From Bacteroidales bacterium UBA3743 (GTDB lineage Bacteria > Bacteroidota > Bacteroidia > Bacteroidales > Paludibacteraceae): 64,000 bases of DNA. The stretch spans positions 235,331 to 299,330 of the forward strand of contig DFGT01000031.1 of NCBI GenBank assembly GCA_002371265.1, written 5' to 3'. Within the stretch, counting starts at the first letter, position 1, and each line of letters opens with the position of its first letter. Below are positions 1 to 12,000 of the stretch, piece after piece. The translations under genes and the position numbers were made by a program. The notes beneath the pieces are model-generated. The model was not told the DNA's origin. It saw nothing but the letters and a program-made list of their open reading frames with translations, and made no database searches.

Positions 1-178
1 CAAAGCCAACTGGAAGGGCTATGGATATGCCTGTTGGAATTAAACGACGCTCACCAGGAGCAATCACAACAGGTGCTGAAATAGAGGCACACAAATCAAA
101 GCCTGCCGACCCTGCTGTTGCATACTTAGGTAATTCTCTGCTTGAATTGCCAACTCTCTTAATCTCAACTTCTACCAT
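1..178 (-). CDS. dut: dUTP diphosphatase, N-terminal part (cut by window edge)
   Basis: Translating the minus strand from the ATG at 178 gives about 59 residues with the dUTPase signature: LPKYAT, then AGSAGFDL (motif 1), then PGERRLIPTGI and ALP. The enzyme hydrolyses dUTP to dUMP and pyrophosphate, keeping uracil out of DNA and feeding thymidylate synthesis. Families of this trimeric type are about 145 residues long, so roughly the last 60% lies to the left of the window. The reading frame is open to the edge. The start is the only ATG before the conserved region. Confidence 0.9.
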   Translation of the reverse strand, partial: MVEVEIKRVGNSSRELPKYATAGSAGFDLCASISAPVVIAPGERRLIPTGISIALPVGF

Positions 179-510
179 ATTGTGCTATTAAACGATGTTT
201 GGAAAGCGAATATAGCATTTTTTTCCATTATATTATATGAATAGAAACTAAAATTTGAGATGAAGTAAAAACTGATGAGTGACAAAATTTACGCAAAACC
301 ACAATTTTGGCGATTTCATCGGATTTTTTCATCACCGAAATTCTTTGAATCTACAAACTTTCTCTGCTGAAGAAATTTAGAAAACTGTATCTCAATATAG
401 TATAAAAATGGAGACGGTGGTCAAATTAATATGACAACCGTCTCCCTCTTTAGTTGATAACAATAAAGACAACACTTTTTAGCTTGTCTAGAAATAAATC
501 CTTTTATGCC
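179..510. other. Intergenic region between dut and the GH gene
   Basis: AT-rich spacer with no convincing ORF. The part near 179-240 should hold the dut promoter, but no clear TAnnTTTG box was found. The only clear structure is the hairpin terminator at 402-445. Confidence 0.6.
402..445 (-). terminator. Rho-independent terminator of the first glycosidase gene
   Basis: Read on the minus strand, GGAGACGG...CCGTCTCC forms a stem with an AT-rich loop (410-445) followed by ATTTTTATA. It lies about 65 bases after the stop codon of the gene at 511-2466. Confidence 0.75.
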
Positions 511-2466
511 CTAATCGACAATTGCTTTTATAACTCCCCTTGAAGACTTTAGGATATATGTGCCGCTGGCAAAACCTTTCTCCTTTAGCTTTTTAGAAAT
601 ATCCACCTGACTTGATGTGATTTCACCATATTTTCTACCAGTAGAATCATAGATCTCAAATGTTTGCGGTTCGTTCGCATCTATAAGATCAACGACTGTG
701 GGATCATACTCTACAAAAACGAACTTATCAATATTAATCCAGTCGCCCACAACACTCATACGCAATGTATGTTCTCCCTGCGGCAATTTGGTCAATGTGC
801 GAGTCTTTGTTTCTAGATAGCTCTCCCAATCATTGTCGTTAGGAGCAGTTTGAAGCATTTCTGTGATATTCTCACCATCAAGCTGTAGCTGTATTCCCGA
901 TTGCTCTCCTCCAGATGACAATGTAGCGGTAATATCATAGAAAGCCTCTTTCTCGACATTGACTGTGTAGTCGAGCCACTCCTCGTTCTGAGCATAGCCA
1001 ACAGCATACTCGTTCGGTTTATCTTTGATAGTATATACGTCTACTCCCGTCTCCAAACGATATCCCTCACCACGGTTCTGCTTGTCTTTATCATAATAAG
1101 CCACGCCCGCGCTTCCGTTATCAAAATACTCTGCCTCAATTGTACCCGGAATGGAAAGAGCTTTATCCAAGAATGGAGATCTTGGGACAACCTCTCCCGG
1201 AGTGATATAAAGACGGTAGGCATAGAGTTTGCTTGTGACATTCACCGGAACGACAATCTTTCCATTGTTGACTGTGTAGATATCCGTGGCAAGAGTTTGC
1301 GGACCAGCCACAGCCTTGTCCTTATTCTCCCAAGTAACGACCTCCGTTGTCACCTCAACCTCACTTCCCATCCACTCTGGAATGCCATCAATAGTAACGT
1401 CGACTGAACCAGTGTTGTTTCCACCCAAAACGATGCTTGCCTCACGCATCTTCTTGTTGACAGCGGCAAAACCATCCAATCCCTCACTTTTATCATTTGG
1501 CGGAGTGACTGAAGCCATATATCCTTCCATGTCGCCATACCATTTATATAGATGCCAGCCGCCTCCCTTTTCGTTGTTGGCTGTGAGAATACTTCCTAAT
1601 CTTCCCGGATATTGAGTGAACCACCAAGATATTGTCGCACTCTCAATTTTGTAACGTTCAAATTTCGCAATAAATGGCACGGAGTAACCTGGACAACCTT
1701 CATATTTCTGCAACTCAGCATTTGAGCCCGCGCAATACTCATTCACACAGATAGGATAATCAGGCAAACCAAACTCTTTTTCAAGTTTTCTGACATTTTC
1801 CACAGCTCCTGGCAATCCTCCACTACCCCACTGATGCCAACATACAATATCAGGCAAACAATTGTTTTCCTTACAGAACTTGAAGAATTTTCTCATTCTC
1901 TCCTCGGTATAGTAGGCAATCGCAGGACCCACAATAGGCATATCCGGATCAAGTCTGCGCAACAATTCATAAGTGGGCTTCCACACTGTGGAGTGGAAAT
2001 CTCCATTGGAATCATTCCACGTGCCGTAAGGTTCATTCCAGATCACATAACTGTGGAAATTTGTAAGGCCGGAAGCTTTCTTTCTGTTGACACACTCCTC
2101 AACCTGTTTAAGCCAAGAATCCAGACCCGGCCACTTGTAAGGCCAATTAGGAAGAATATCTGGGAGCGTGATCTGGACTTTTGCATCCGTACCTTTCAAG
2201 CGTTCAGCCACCTTCATAGCATCACCATAAGGATGCTGGTTTCCATAGCCACCCGCACCCGGCTGACAAAACATCCTACACTTCAATGGACCGATCATCG
2301 CATTGATGTCGACGGGATACTGCTCCGTCACACCATAGAGAGCACCAGATGCACAATGAGTAACTTGGCGAATACTATCCGAGAGATTCACCTTCAAAGT
2401 GAAATCAGCCGCAAACGACGTCATTCCACATGCCAAAGCGATAGTTGTAAAAAGTCTAGATTTCAT
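511..2466 (-). CDS. Secreted GH-A clan glycoside hydrolase with CBM6 and T9SS C-terminal domain
   Basis: A 651-residue protein. Residues 1-19 are a signal peptide. Residues about 25-420 look like a clan GH-A (beta/alpha)8 hydrolase: the likely acid/base Glu145 sits in IWNEPYGTW after a beta strand and the likely nucleophile Glu243 in VNEYCAG. The overall look is closest to GH39-type enzymes, but the family and substrate are not established. Residues about 439-588 are a CBM6-like carbohydrate-binding module (IPGTIEAEYFDNG near its start, DWINIDKFVF at its end). The last 50 residues (FEIYDSTGRKYG to SGTYILK) match a type A T9SS sorting domain, so export to the cell surface or medium is expected. 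A paralogue lies at 51536-53488. A possible -7 box (TATTTTTG) is at 2491-2498. Confidence 0.75.
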   Translation of the reverse strand: MKSRLFTTIALACGMTSFAADFTLKVNLSDSIRQVTHCASGALYGVTEQYPVDINAMIGPLKCRMFCQPGAGGYGNQHPYGDAMKVAERLKGTDAKVQITLPDILPNWPYKWPGLDSWLKQVEECVNRKKASGLTNFHSYVIWNEPYGTWNDSNGDFHSTVWKPTYELLRRLDPDMPIVGPAIAYYTEERMRKFFKFCKENNCLPDIVCWHQWGSGGLPGAVENVRKLEKEFGLPDYPICVNEYCAGSNAELQKYEGCPGYSVPFIAKFERYKIESATISWWFTQYPGRLGSILTANNEKGGGWHLYKWYGDMEGYMASVTPPNDKSEGLDGFAAVNKKMREASIVLGGNNTGSVDVTIDGIPEWMGSEVEVTTEVVTWENKDKAVAGPQTLATDIYTVNNGKIVVPVNVTSKLYAYRLYITPGEVVPRSPFLDKALSIPGTIEAEYFDNGSAGVAYYDKDKQNRGEGYRLETGVDVYTIKDKPNEYAVGYAQNEEWLDYTVNVEKEAFYDITATLSSGGEQSGIQLQLDGENITEMLQTAPNDNDWESYLETKTRTLTKLPQGEHTLRMSVVGDWINIDKFVFVEYDPTVVDLIDANEPQTFEIYDSTGRKYGEITSSQVDISKKLKEKGFASGTYILKSSRGVIKAIVD

Positions 2467-2597
2467 GATTTTTGTATTAGATTATGGCATCAAAAATAGA
2501 CAAAATAATCTTTATGCAGGATAGCGAAAAATCTCAAACAGGAAAGACAAATGTTTTATGTAGTGATAAAAGGATTTTTGTTAAGGACAAAATCTTA

Positions 2598-4214
2598 TCA
2601 AAAGCCCCAAACAAACCGTGAAAAATCTCTTATTAGGTCAGACAAAGGAAAATATAGCAATATAGATGCCACATTAGCAAGGAAAGCAACTCCCCATGCC
2701 TTTAGTTTATAATGTTCACATGTCTTTGATAATTTGCGAGAATAAAATATACTTTCAAAGATCCAGACTAAAGGTTCCAAAACTATTAAAAGAAAACCAT
2801 ATCCTATAACTTCGTATGTGCCTGGTCGTGCATTAGCAATTCCTAAAATAAGGAAATTCATCAATAAATTAGTAAAGACATTGGTAATAGCAACGATACG
2901 GACATCTCGCTTGTTACGATAGAAAATCCAAAATACAAATGATTCTATCAAAACTGTGAGAATCATCACCAAAATAAATTGTGTAATGAGAATCTTATCA
3001 TCGTATGATTCTTCTGTTATTTCTTGAGAAGGATCATCTGGAATAATGAATTTTGTATAACCTTGATGATATGGAACATAAGTAACATAAGCTTTCTCTA
3101 GATTCGGATAATAAATAACCATTTCTCTTTTATAATCTTTGCTCATAAGCTCATTGGTACACGTATTAAACCGACATATTTGAGAAGAAGAACGATCAAA
3201 CAAATTCAAATCAACACGATGAAATGCAGAAATAACACTATCCTCAAAACTCTTTTCGACAGTCGGAACCAGTACTGAATCCTGCTCTGTTTGAGCAACT
3301 CCTTCTAAAACATATAGTTGATTACTGCCTTTCAACCAGCAAAAATCATCCGATGAATATATGCCTGCAGGCAAATGTCTTTCTTTATGGTCTTTTGTTT
3401 TTACATCAACATAGTTGACATACAAGTCCTCATTAAGAACAACAGATCCATACTCTGAAACCACTAATTGATCCGTTTTATTGTCCGCATTATTAACAAG
3501 GGAAGCTCCTTTTCTCACTTCAACTCCCTTCTGTCCTATACAATTTTCCGTGTTTAATTTTAAAACTCCATTTGAAACAATGTATTTGCCAAAGAAAGAT
3601 TTGGTCGACTTATTAATCATTTTAATATCAAGAACTCCTTCGTGAGTCTTGATAATATCACCATAACCAGAAAGATCTATTACATTCAATGTGAAATAAT
3701 CATCTACAAAAAGATAGGCGCTTTTATCAATTTTCAGTTTATCAACACTCAGATATTTTGTTCCATATATGAATAAACTGCCACTATCAATCTTCAAATC
3801 AAAAATATGAGCGTCAAAAATAATAAAAAGCGAACCGTTATTTGAAAGCTCTAATCTATTTTCATATTTGTTTGACTTCAAATCCGCCTGACAATTTGAA
3901 ATGTATATTGTGTCATGAGAAGATGTATCAGCGACAAAGACATCTCTACAATCTGGCAGTTCTTCGGGGTTGAACAATTCTTCCTCAGATTGAGGAAATA
4001 ATTTATTCAATTCAAACGATGCTGGAATATCATTCAAAACTGTATCCTGTCCGTAACGCGTATAAACATAATATCCCACATAAAACTCTCCTTGATCTTT
4101 AGGACCAACTATAATATTTCTATTGGTGAGAAACCTATATTCAGGCGAAGGTATATTCGCCAATGTAATATTCGATATAAATAGAAAAAAGAAAATAAGT
4201 AGACGCTTAAACAT
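2598..4214 (-). CDS. Hypothetical exported protein with C-terminal membrane segments
   Basis: 538 residues, not recognised. A signal peptide covers residues 1-19. Residues about 20-400 are predicted extracytoplasmic and contain stretches that alternate short hydrophobic and polar residues (ELSNNGSLFIIFDAH, KLKIDKSAYLFVDDYF), which suggests beta-helical or beta-strand-rich repeats. About residues 405-538 hold four hydrophobic segments (for example ILVMILTVLIESFVFWIFY and GVAFLANVASILLYF) separated by short basic loops, so the C-terminus is anchored in the inner membrane. It ends just before the terminator of the OmpA gene region and stands alone on the minus strand. No function is proposed. 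Confidence 0.7.
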   Translation of the reverse strand: MFKRLLIFFFLFISNITLANIPSPEYRFLTNRNIIVGPKDQGEFYVGYYVYTRYGQDTVLNDIPASFELNKLFPQSEEELFNPEELPDCRDVFVADTSSHDTIYISNCQADLKSNKYENRLELSNNGSLFIIFDAHIFDLKIDSGSLFIYGTKYLSVDKLKIDKSAYLFVDDYFTLNVIDLSGYGDIIKTHEGVLDIKMINKSTKSFFGKYIVSNGVLKLNTENCIGQKGVEVRKGASLVNNADNKTDQLVVSEYGSVVLNEDLYVNYVDVKTKDHKERHLPAGIYSSDDFCWLKGSNQLYVLEGVAQTEQDSVLVPTVEKSFEDSVISAFHRVDLNLFDRSSSQICRFNTCTNELMSKDYKREMVIYYPNLEKAYVTYVPYHQGYTKFIIPDDPSQEITEESYDDKILITQFILVMILTVLIESFVFWIFYRNKRDVRIVAITNVFTNLLMNFLILGIANARPGTYEVIGYGFLLIVLEPLVWIFESIFYSRKLSKTCEHYKLKAWGVAFLANVASILLYFPLSDLIRDFSRFVWGF

Positions 4215-4275
4215 AAAATATAATATTGAACAATTTCAGCAATATATTGATTCTATCAAATAAAGTTCAAAACAA

Positions 4276-4303
4276 AAAGAGACGCGATTTCTCACGTCTC
4301 TTT
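4276..4303 (-). terminator. Hairpin terminator downstream of the OmpA/TSP3 gene
   Basis: AAAGAGACG...CGTCTCTTT stem followed, on the minus strand, by TTTTTG. It ends transcription of the gene at 4322-6037. Its stem resembles the GAGACG...CGTCTC repeats (family C) elsewhere in the window. Confidence 0.65.
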
Positions 4304-4321
4304 CAGTATATTAAATATTCA

Positions 4322-6037
4322 TTACTGGTCAAACTCAACCTTGAATTCAATTCTGTTGTTAAGTTTTCTTCCGTTCAACGTCTTGTTGTCGCCAATTGGC
4401 TGAGTTCCACCATGGCCGAAGCTCTTCAAACGAGAAGGATAGATACCGCGTTCAACCATGTAGTCGACAATCGCCATAGCCCTACGTTTAGAAATCTTAA
4501 GGTTGACCGCCATACTACCTGTTGCATCTGTATGTCCGTTTACAACCAATCTATAGTTAGGATACTCTCTCATGATTGAGATGATCTTGTCGATATAGTG
4601 GCAAGTTGATCGTACCAAATTAGCCGTTCCTGGCTCAAACTGGATTCCGTACTCTGCATTCTTGAATGCCTTTCTAGCTCTCTCAGAAACCTCCGGACAT
4701 CCTTGGTTGGCCTCAACACCAGGGATAGTAGGACACTTATCCAAATAGTCTGGAATACCATCACCATCTGTATCGAATGGACATCCATCCTGATCAACCT
4801 TAACACCCTCTGGAGTGTTTGGACACTTATCAAGATGATCCGCCACACCGTCGCCATCGGCATCAAAAGGACATCCATGATTGTCAACAGGAGTATTCTT
4901 AGGAGTATAAGGACACTGGTCTATATGATCTGGCACACCGTCGCCATCAGTGTCGAGTGGACATCCGCATGTATCAACCACTACACCCTTAGGAGTATCT
5001 CCACATCTGTCAAGATAGTCGTAGACACCGTCACCATCTGTATCAAGTGGACATCCGCATGTATCGACTGGCAAGCCGGCTGGTGTGTTCGGACAATTAT
5101 CAAACATATCAAGCACACCATCTCTATCTATATCCTTCAAACGAGGACAAGGAATCTTAACACCTAACCTTAATCCGACTGAAAAAGGTTTAACTGTCTC
5201 TACCGCATCCGAAGACAAAACACCATTATATCCATCGATACTTACAAAAGACTTATCTTTTTTTGCAATACTTGTCAGGCCATAATCAGCATACAAACCA
5301 TAAAACAAATGAATTCTGCCAACTCTGTGCACCAAACTTAAGTCAAGATAGCCGCTTACTGACACTAGTTTTGTCTCTGTCTCTCCTGATGAATGAACAT
5401 CAGATGTTGTTATGCCCTGACTAGGGACAGAGTCGTAACGGGCATCAAGTTTTTCAACATAAAGAGATGACTTTGTTGTACCATCCGTAACCTCATAAGA
5501 TGTTTTGATAGGAAAAGATAATTTTGCACCGACACCTGCAAGGAACGTCGTTTTCTCACCCATAGGAGCACGGAACAAAACACCTACTGGCACTTCCAAA
5601 GCAAAAACACTTTGCGTTTCAGTCCATCCGGAGAACGTAGTGGTACATTTACCATCATAATTAGTCTTTTTGCCATTATAGTCTCTTACTGGAATCTGAA
5701 CCATCGTCGAATATTCTGATCCTTCATCAACCTTGACCGTAGAATTAAGCTTTGATCCTCCAATACCAAAAGAGATACCACAAACACGGGAGAAGAAAAT
5801 ATTGTAGTCAATATTAAATCTTCCTCCTTTACCCATCTCAGAACTACCGTAAGGAAAATCATACAACAATGTACTTATTCCTCCGCCTGCTGAAAGACTC
5901 AAAAATTTGTTCTGCTCCATAATAGGTGGATATATCACCTTAACCTTTGCCTTAGGAGCATTCTCATTAGGTGTCTCCTGTGCCGTCAATCCAAAAACGG
6001 AGAGCAATGCAACAATAAAGAGAATATAGCGTTTCAT
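4322..6037 (-). CDS. OmpA-family outer-membrane protein with thrombospondin type 3 repeats
   Basis: 571 residues. Signal peptide 1-19. Residues about 35-310 look like an outer-membrane beta barrel (alternating aromatic strands, SLSAGGGIST to VGLRLGVKIP). Residues about 315-430 carry five calcium-binding TSP3 units (DxDxDGVxDxxDxCP), each followed by a short Cys-containing linker. Residues about 450-571 are an OmpA C-terminal peptidoglycan-binding domain (NGHTDATGS, SKRRAMAIVDYM, SFGHGG, NRIEF). It follows the giant repeat protein by 55 bases on the same strand, so co-transcription is likely and it may help anchor or display that protein; this partnership is inference from position only. Confidence 0.9.
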   Translation of the reverse strand: MKRYILFIVALLSVFGLTAQETPNENAPKAKVKVIYPPIMEQNKFLSLSAGGGISTLLYDFPYGSSEMGKGGRFNIDYNIFFSRVCGISFGIGGSKLNSTVKVDEGSEYSTMVQIPVRDYNGKKTNYDGKCTTTFSGWTETQSVFALEVPVGVLFRAPMGEKTTFLAGVGAKLSFPIKTSYEVTDGTTKSSLYVEKLDARYDSVPSQGITTSDVHSSGETETKLVSVSGYLDLSLVHRVGRIHLFYGLYADYGLTSIAKKDKSFVSIDGYNGVLSSDAVETVKPFSVGLRLGVKIPCPRLKDIDRDGVLDMFDNCPNTPAGLPVDTCGCPLDTDGDGVYDYLDRCGDTPKGVVVDTCGCPLDTDGDGVPDHIDQCPYTPKNTPVDNHGCPFDADGDGVADHLDKCPNTPEGVKVDQDGCPFDTDGDGIPDYLDKCPTIPGVEANQGCPEVSERARKAFKNAEYGIQFEPGTANLVRSTCHYIDKIISIMREYPNYRLVVNGHTDATGSMAVNLKISKRRAMAIVDYMVERGIYPSRLKSFGHGGTQPIGDNKTLNGRKLNNRIEFKVEFDQ

Positions 6038-6092
6038 TTACTTGAAATTTTCGAGTTTTACCAACCGTCTCACTAAACAAGACTTTCTTTAA

Positions 6093-9000
6093 TTATTTTA
6101 CTAGAACCTTTACTGACTGATTAGATAGTGGTTTTGTCTTATCCGCACCTTCTAATTTAACTATATAAATGTTCGGTTTCAATTCAAAAGACATTGAACG
6201 TTCTGCCTCCACTCTATTGACAGGAGTACCGTCTATTGAGTACACAACAAGATTAGTGCCAGCAGGTATGTCGCCCACAACCTCAACATCTAGTTTACCA
6301 TTTCCACCGAAAGCCTTTATCCAAAGAGGCTTGTCGACATGGAAGAAAGCTGGACCTACATAAAATTCTCCGTTAACCAGACATGTATAATAACCATCAA
6401 GACCCTTAGACTCCTGGTAATATTGTTTTGTAGCACCAGGTATCAATACTCCATCTTTATACCACTGATAAGTCTTGAATAAACCAGAAGTGTTGTCAAC
6501 TGTCAGCACGTCATCCCAAACAATATAAATATTTGAGGCTGGATAATTGACTTTCATCTTAACAATCTGGCTTTTTACAAGCGTACCAGACATAAAGTTT
6601 ACAGTGATATCATATATTCCTGGTTTTACATCTTCTGGGACATAAACATTCAAAGACGAAAGAGTATTATTCTCGATCGGCATAGTGTCCGTATTTAATT
6701 CTGGACATGAATCACAAGTAATCCAATATTTGAATACATTGCCAATCACTTTTACATTGAATGTAGCCAAATGACCAGGCGTTGTCTCAAGATTCACATC
6801 AGAAACCTGTACAATAGGATCCACATCGAATATACTATTCTCTATCATGAAAGAATACAATCTAGGAGCTGACGTTGAGTCTGTCCAACTATAATTCTTT
6901 GTATCTTTAAGAGCGACAACCACAGTATAAATTCCTACTTCTGTCTGAACATTTCCACTGACAGTAAACAAAGAATCCGTTGGAATGTAGATATCATATA
7001 TCTGAGGTTTTCCGTTATAGAAGTATGTTCTTTGATTATTCTCTGGAATTCTAACCAATTTAGGTGACACGTTTACAGTATAACTTTTTGCAGTTGTAGA
7101 ACTGTCAGCAGCCCAAAAATAACCAGAATTAGGAATAATAATCACTTCATAAGTTCCGGCATTCAAAGCTCTATTATTAGTTACAGTATATGCTCGGCTC
7201 AACGGTATCAGCGTCAAAGAATCTCCTGTATAAACCAAATCATTTGGAACAGAGATCGACGGAATCATATTCTTCAAGATTCGGAATGTAACATACTTGT
7301 CCTCAACAGTACCGTCTGCCCATAAGAAATTGACAGTATCTACAAGTGATACTTTTCTGTAGTACTCGCCTATCTCAATAGCACCTCCACCATTACGTTC
7401 TACAATGTAATTCTCATTAGGAACGACATCAAACAACTTGACATTTCCGTCATAGACAAATGAATCTTCAACAGCAACAGGAAGGTCTATCAAAGACTTA
7501 CCAATCAAGAACTCATAATACTTGGTTCCTATTGTAGAATCAGACCAAATATAATGAAGTGAATCACTCAATGATATAGAAACATAATGCAAACCAGCAC
7601 TTGTACGATGATGACCAGACACTACATAGTATTCTACAGTATCTGCTATAGGATAAGTGACTTCCGAACCTGTAAATTTGAAGACACTGTCACTCTTAGC
7701 AGGAACATCTACAACAATTCTATTAATTTTATAGACATAGCTCAAAGAAGAAGATGTGCTGTCAGACCAAATATAATTTTGTTGCAAGTTTACCGTTACA
7801 TTGTAAACTCCAGGCTCTTTAGTCTGTGTTATTCCGTCGACTATATATCCCTCAACATCTGGAATGACAACTCCGTGAATTGAATCATTATAAGTGTAGA
7901 CGTTAGTCGATGGGAACTTAGGTTTCTCTATTACAAGAGGCTTGACAACCACTGTATATGTCTTCGGCTCAACTGTTTTATCAGACCATACATAACCTGC
8001 CTTCAATGTAACTACCACATCATAAGTACCTGCATTTATCTGGACTCCATTATTTACGACATATGCCTTGCTTTCTGGCACAAACGAAATTTGAGCTCCA
8101 CTATAAACATACTCAGTAGGAATAACAGGAACATCAATCGTACCATTTCCTATCATGAATGAAACTGTCTTGTCAGTTACCGAACCATCACTCCATGTAT
8201 AATTAAGTGTGTCTTTCAATGTAACTGTTCTTTCATAAACACCTACCTCCGAAGCAGATGCGTTCTTAGGAAGAACTTCATATCTGCTATTCTCAGTCAC
8301 AGCAAAATACTTGGTCGTTCCATCATATGAGAATGAAGACTGTACAGCTTCTGGAAGATCAACCTTGGCTCTTGCAATATCAAAAATGTATGTTTTAACC
8401 TCAGTTGTGGAATCAGACCACGTTGAATATGTAAAATCAGTCAAAAGCACAGAGACCTCATAAGAACCAGCATATGCCTGCACATTACCTAGTACATTGT
8501 AATCAGGACTCTTTGCTATATTATAAGTCTGACGCTTTCCATTGTATACAAACTTAGTCGTGTCACCAAATGGAATAGGGATGAGTCTCTTGTTGATTGA
8601 GAAGACATATCCTACTCTTTCAATTGTGCTATCCGACCACATATAATTAGGTAGCAAGTCAAGAGTCACCTTGTACTTTCCTAATTCCATTCCAGTAGTT
8701 TGACCAGAAATCTCGTAAGCATCATTTACAGGAACCTTAAAGTCGATTATCTTTTTATTGTAAGTATACTCAAGCTGAAGAACTGGTTTTTCAACCATAA
8801 TAGGCTTAATAACAACAACAAAAGTTGTATCGGCCTTTCCATTCGACAAACGATATCCCTTATTTGGTGTAAGTACAACTTTATATGTGCCAACATCTTT
8901 TTTAGCTCTATTAACGACTGTATATGCGCCGTCTTCTGGAACAAATATGATAGTATCTCCAGTATATGTATACTCAAGTTTTACTTCTGGAATCTCAATC

Positions 9001-12000
9001 GTACCATCACCGATCACAAAGACAATAGACTTATATTCAACCGTCTCATCAGCCCAAGTATAATTTGCGGTATCTACCAAAGTGGCTGTGCGAATATACT
9101 TTCCAGTCTGAGTTGCAGCGGCATTCGTATCTGCCACAACATACAAATCACTTGGATTTATCTCGAATTTTTTCTCCTTTCCATCATAGATAAAGTTTGT
9201 TAAAGGAGACGTAGGAAGAGCCACTTTGGCTTTGCTTATCACAAAATCCAATGTTTTGTCAGCTGTTGTTGAATCCATCCACATATAATGAACAGAATCC
9301 TTCAACGTTACCTTAACAACATACTTACCAGCATTTGTCTGAACATTATTGCTGACAGTGAATAACGAGTCTTCAGGTATTGCAACCGAATATATTTGCT
9401 CTTTTCCGTTATATACAAACTTCATCGTGTTTGCAACAGGAATTGAAATCTCAGACTTAGATATAATGAAGACATATTTTACATCTTCATTAGTGTCATC
9501 ATGCCAAACATAGTTTTCATTTAGTTTGACAACAACCTCATAAACTCCTGGTTCCGTACCTACTGTATCACCCACAAATGAATATCCGTCATTTGGAATA
9601 AATCCAAAGCTATGTTTCTTTCCATCATATACATATGTTGCCTCAACTACATCTGGTTTTGAGATATACATTGGACTGATTTCTACAACAAAAGACTTAA
9701 CATCTTTAGAGCCATCCTTCCAAACAAATCCTGGATTTAGAGTGATTTTTACATCATAAATTCCAGCGTTAGTTTTTGTTCCATTCTCCACTTTGTAGGC
9801 CTCACTTTCCTCTACGAATACAATAGGAGAACCCGTATACTTATATTCTGTCACGACTGTAGGAACGACAACTGAAATCGGAGAAATTTCAAACGTTAAT
9901 GTCTTTTTTGCAGTCGTTCCATCGTTCCAAACATGGTTTAACGAATCAACAAGGGAAACCGTTCTCTCATAAGTTCCAACATTGATAGCAGATGCGTTCT
10001 TCGGATCAACAACATAATTTTCATTCTTTACAACATCAAAGAACTTTTCTGTTCCATCATATGTGAAATTATACTTGGTAGCAACAGGATCATTAACCTT
10101 TGCTCGTGAAATGACAAACTTATATGTTTTGTCAGCCTCACTGTTATCCGACCATGCATAATGCAACGAGTCTAGAGAAACCCTTACAGTATAACCGCCT
10201 GCGTTTGTCTGTTTGTTGCCAGTCACTTTACAAACTGGATCTGCCACAATCTTATATGTCTGCTCTGTTCCATTGTAAATAAATGTTGTAGAATCTGCTT
10301 CTGGAATAAATACTGAAATCTTCTTAATCTCAATATTAAATACCAAATCTGCCTTTGTCGAGTCACTCCACATATAATTTTGTTTCAATGACAAAACAGA
10401 CTTATATTTTCCTGGCTCTATACCAGAAGAATCTCCGGAAATTTCGTAATATTCACTTTCCGGCATTCTGAATCTCTCCTCTCCATTATATGTAAACGAA
10501 GATCCAATAACAGGTTTTTCAATTGACTTCTCGACAATTCTCACAGTAAAAATCATAGGCGTTTTTGAGCCATCCTGCCATGTATAATTTTCATTTGGTG
10601 TAATTTTCACCTCGTACGTGCCAGCATCAACTCCTGAACCATTCTCTACTGTATAAGCTGAACTTGAACTTATAAATATAATTTCTTCTCCTGTATATGT
10701 GTAGGACTGATTTACTTGCGGTTTTTCGATCTTTCCGTCTCCAATAGTGAAGACAATAAGTCTTTCTTCCACCGTATTGTCCGACCACATATAGTTCTTA
10801 GTATCGTTAAGTCTTACAGTGTCAGTGTACGTACCTGGACCTACTTCAGAATCTGTCTCCTTGAAAATAGTATAACGAGGAACTGTTGCTGTATCTTCAG
10901 GTACAACAAATGTGAATGGTTTTCCATTATAAATAAAATATCTTTCTGATACTTCAGGAATAATTACTGGCTGCTGTTTGATAACAAACTTATACGTTTT
11001 TGGTTCTGTTGTGTTGTCATCCCACTCATAGCCTCCATTCTCATCCATATCCAAAGAGACTGTTCTGACATATACACCAGCATCCACTCCTGTAGCGTTT
11101 GAATCCGCCAACACAGATCCTTCTGCCACGGTGATGTTGAAATTCTTTTCATTTCCATCATATACATATGTCATGACAGAATCAACATTCGGCAATTTTA
11201 CAATTCCCTTTGATATAGTGAATGGATATGTCTTATCTTCTGTGTTCTTATTATCACTCCACTCATAATGGTTCTTGTCGACCAAAGAGACCGTGACAAC
11301 ATAATTTCCTGCTAATTTTTGCTTATTGCCAGAAATCTTATATGCTATGTTTTCTGTCAAATTATAAGTTTGAACTGTTCCGTTAAACACAAAGCTTCTA
11401 GTATCTGCCTCTGGCTTCTCAACACTGATTTTATTGATCTTGAACGTCACCGAAATAGTGTCGTCTGTACCATCAGCCCATATATTACCATAGCTTGGTG
11501 CTATCTTTACAGGGTAAATATCTGGCTCTTTTGCCGCCGACTCTCCCTTGACACTTAAACTGGTGTTATTTTCTACAAATGTAATTATCGAACCGCTGTA
11601 AGTAAACTCTGTCTGAGTAAATACAGGCTTTTCGATTTTCTTTGAGACGATTGAAAATTCCGTCGACGCATTTGCTTCCGAAATCACATAGTTTTTTGCA
11701 TCCTTGCCTGTCAACGTTGCTGTCGCTGTATATCCCTCTTTCACATCTGTCTGGGCTCCTTTCACAGATACCGACACTTCATCTCCCTCTATTACACCAC
11801 TCAATGTGGCAGATGGCTTCTGTTCCTGTCCATTGTACACCAGCTCTGTTTCTCCCCACTTAATACCTGCGTCTTTTTTGGCGATTTTCGCTGTTATATA
11901 AACAAGCTCCGACGACATATAACCATCATCAACAGGCTCAAATCTGTATCCTACGCTGTACTCGTCTGCCTCCTTAACACTTGGAACGGTATCTACCTCC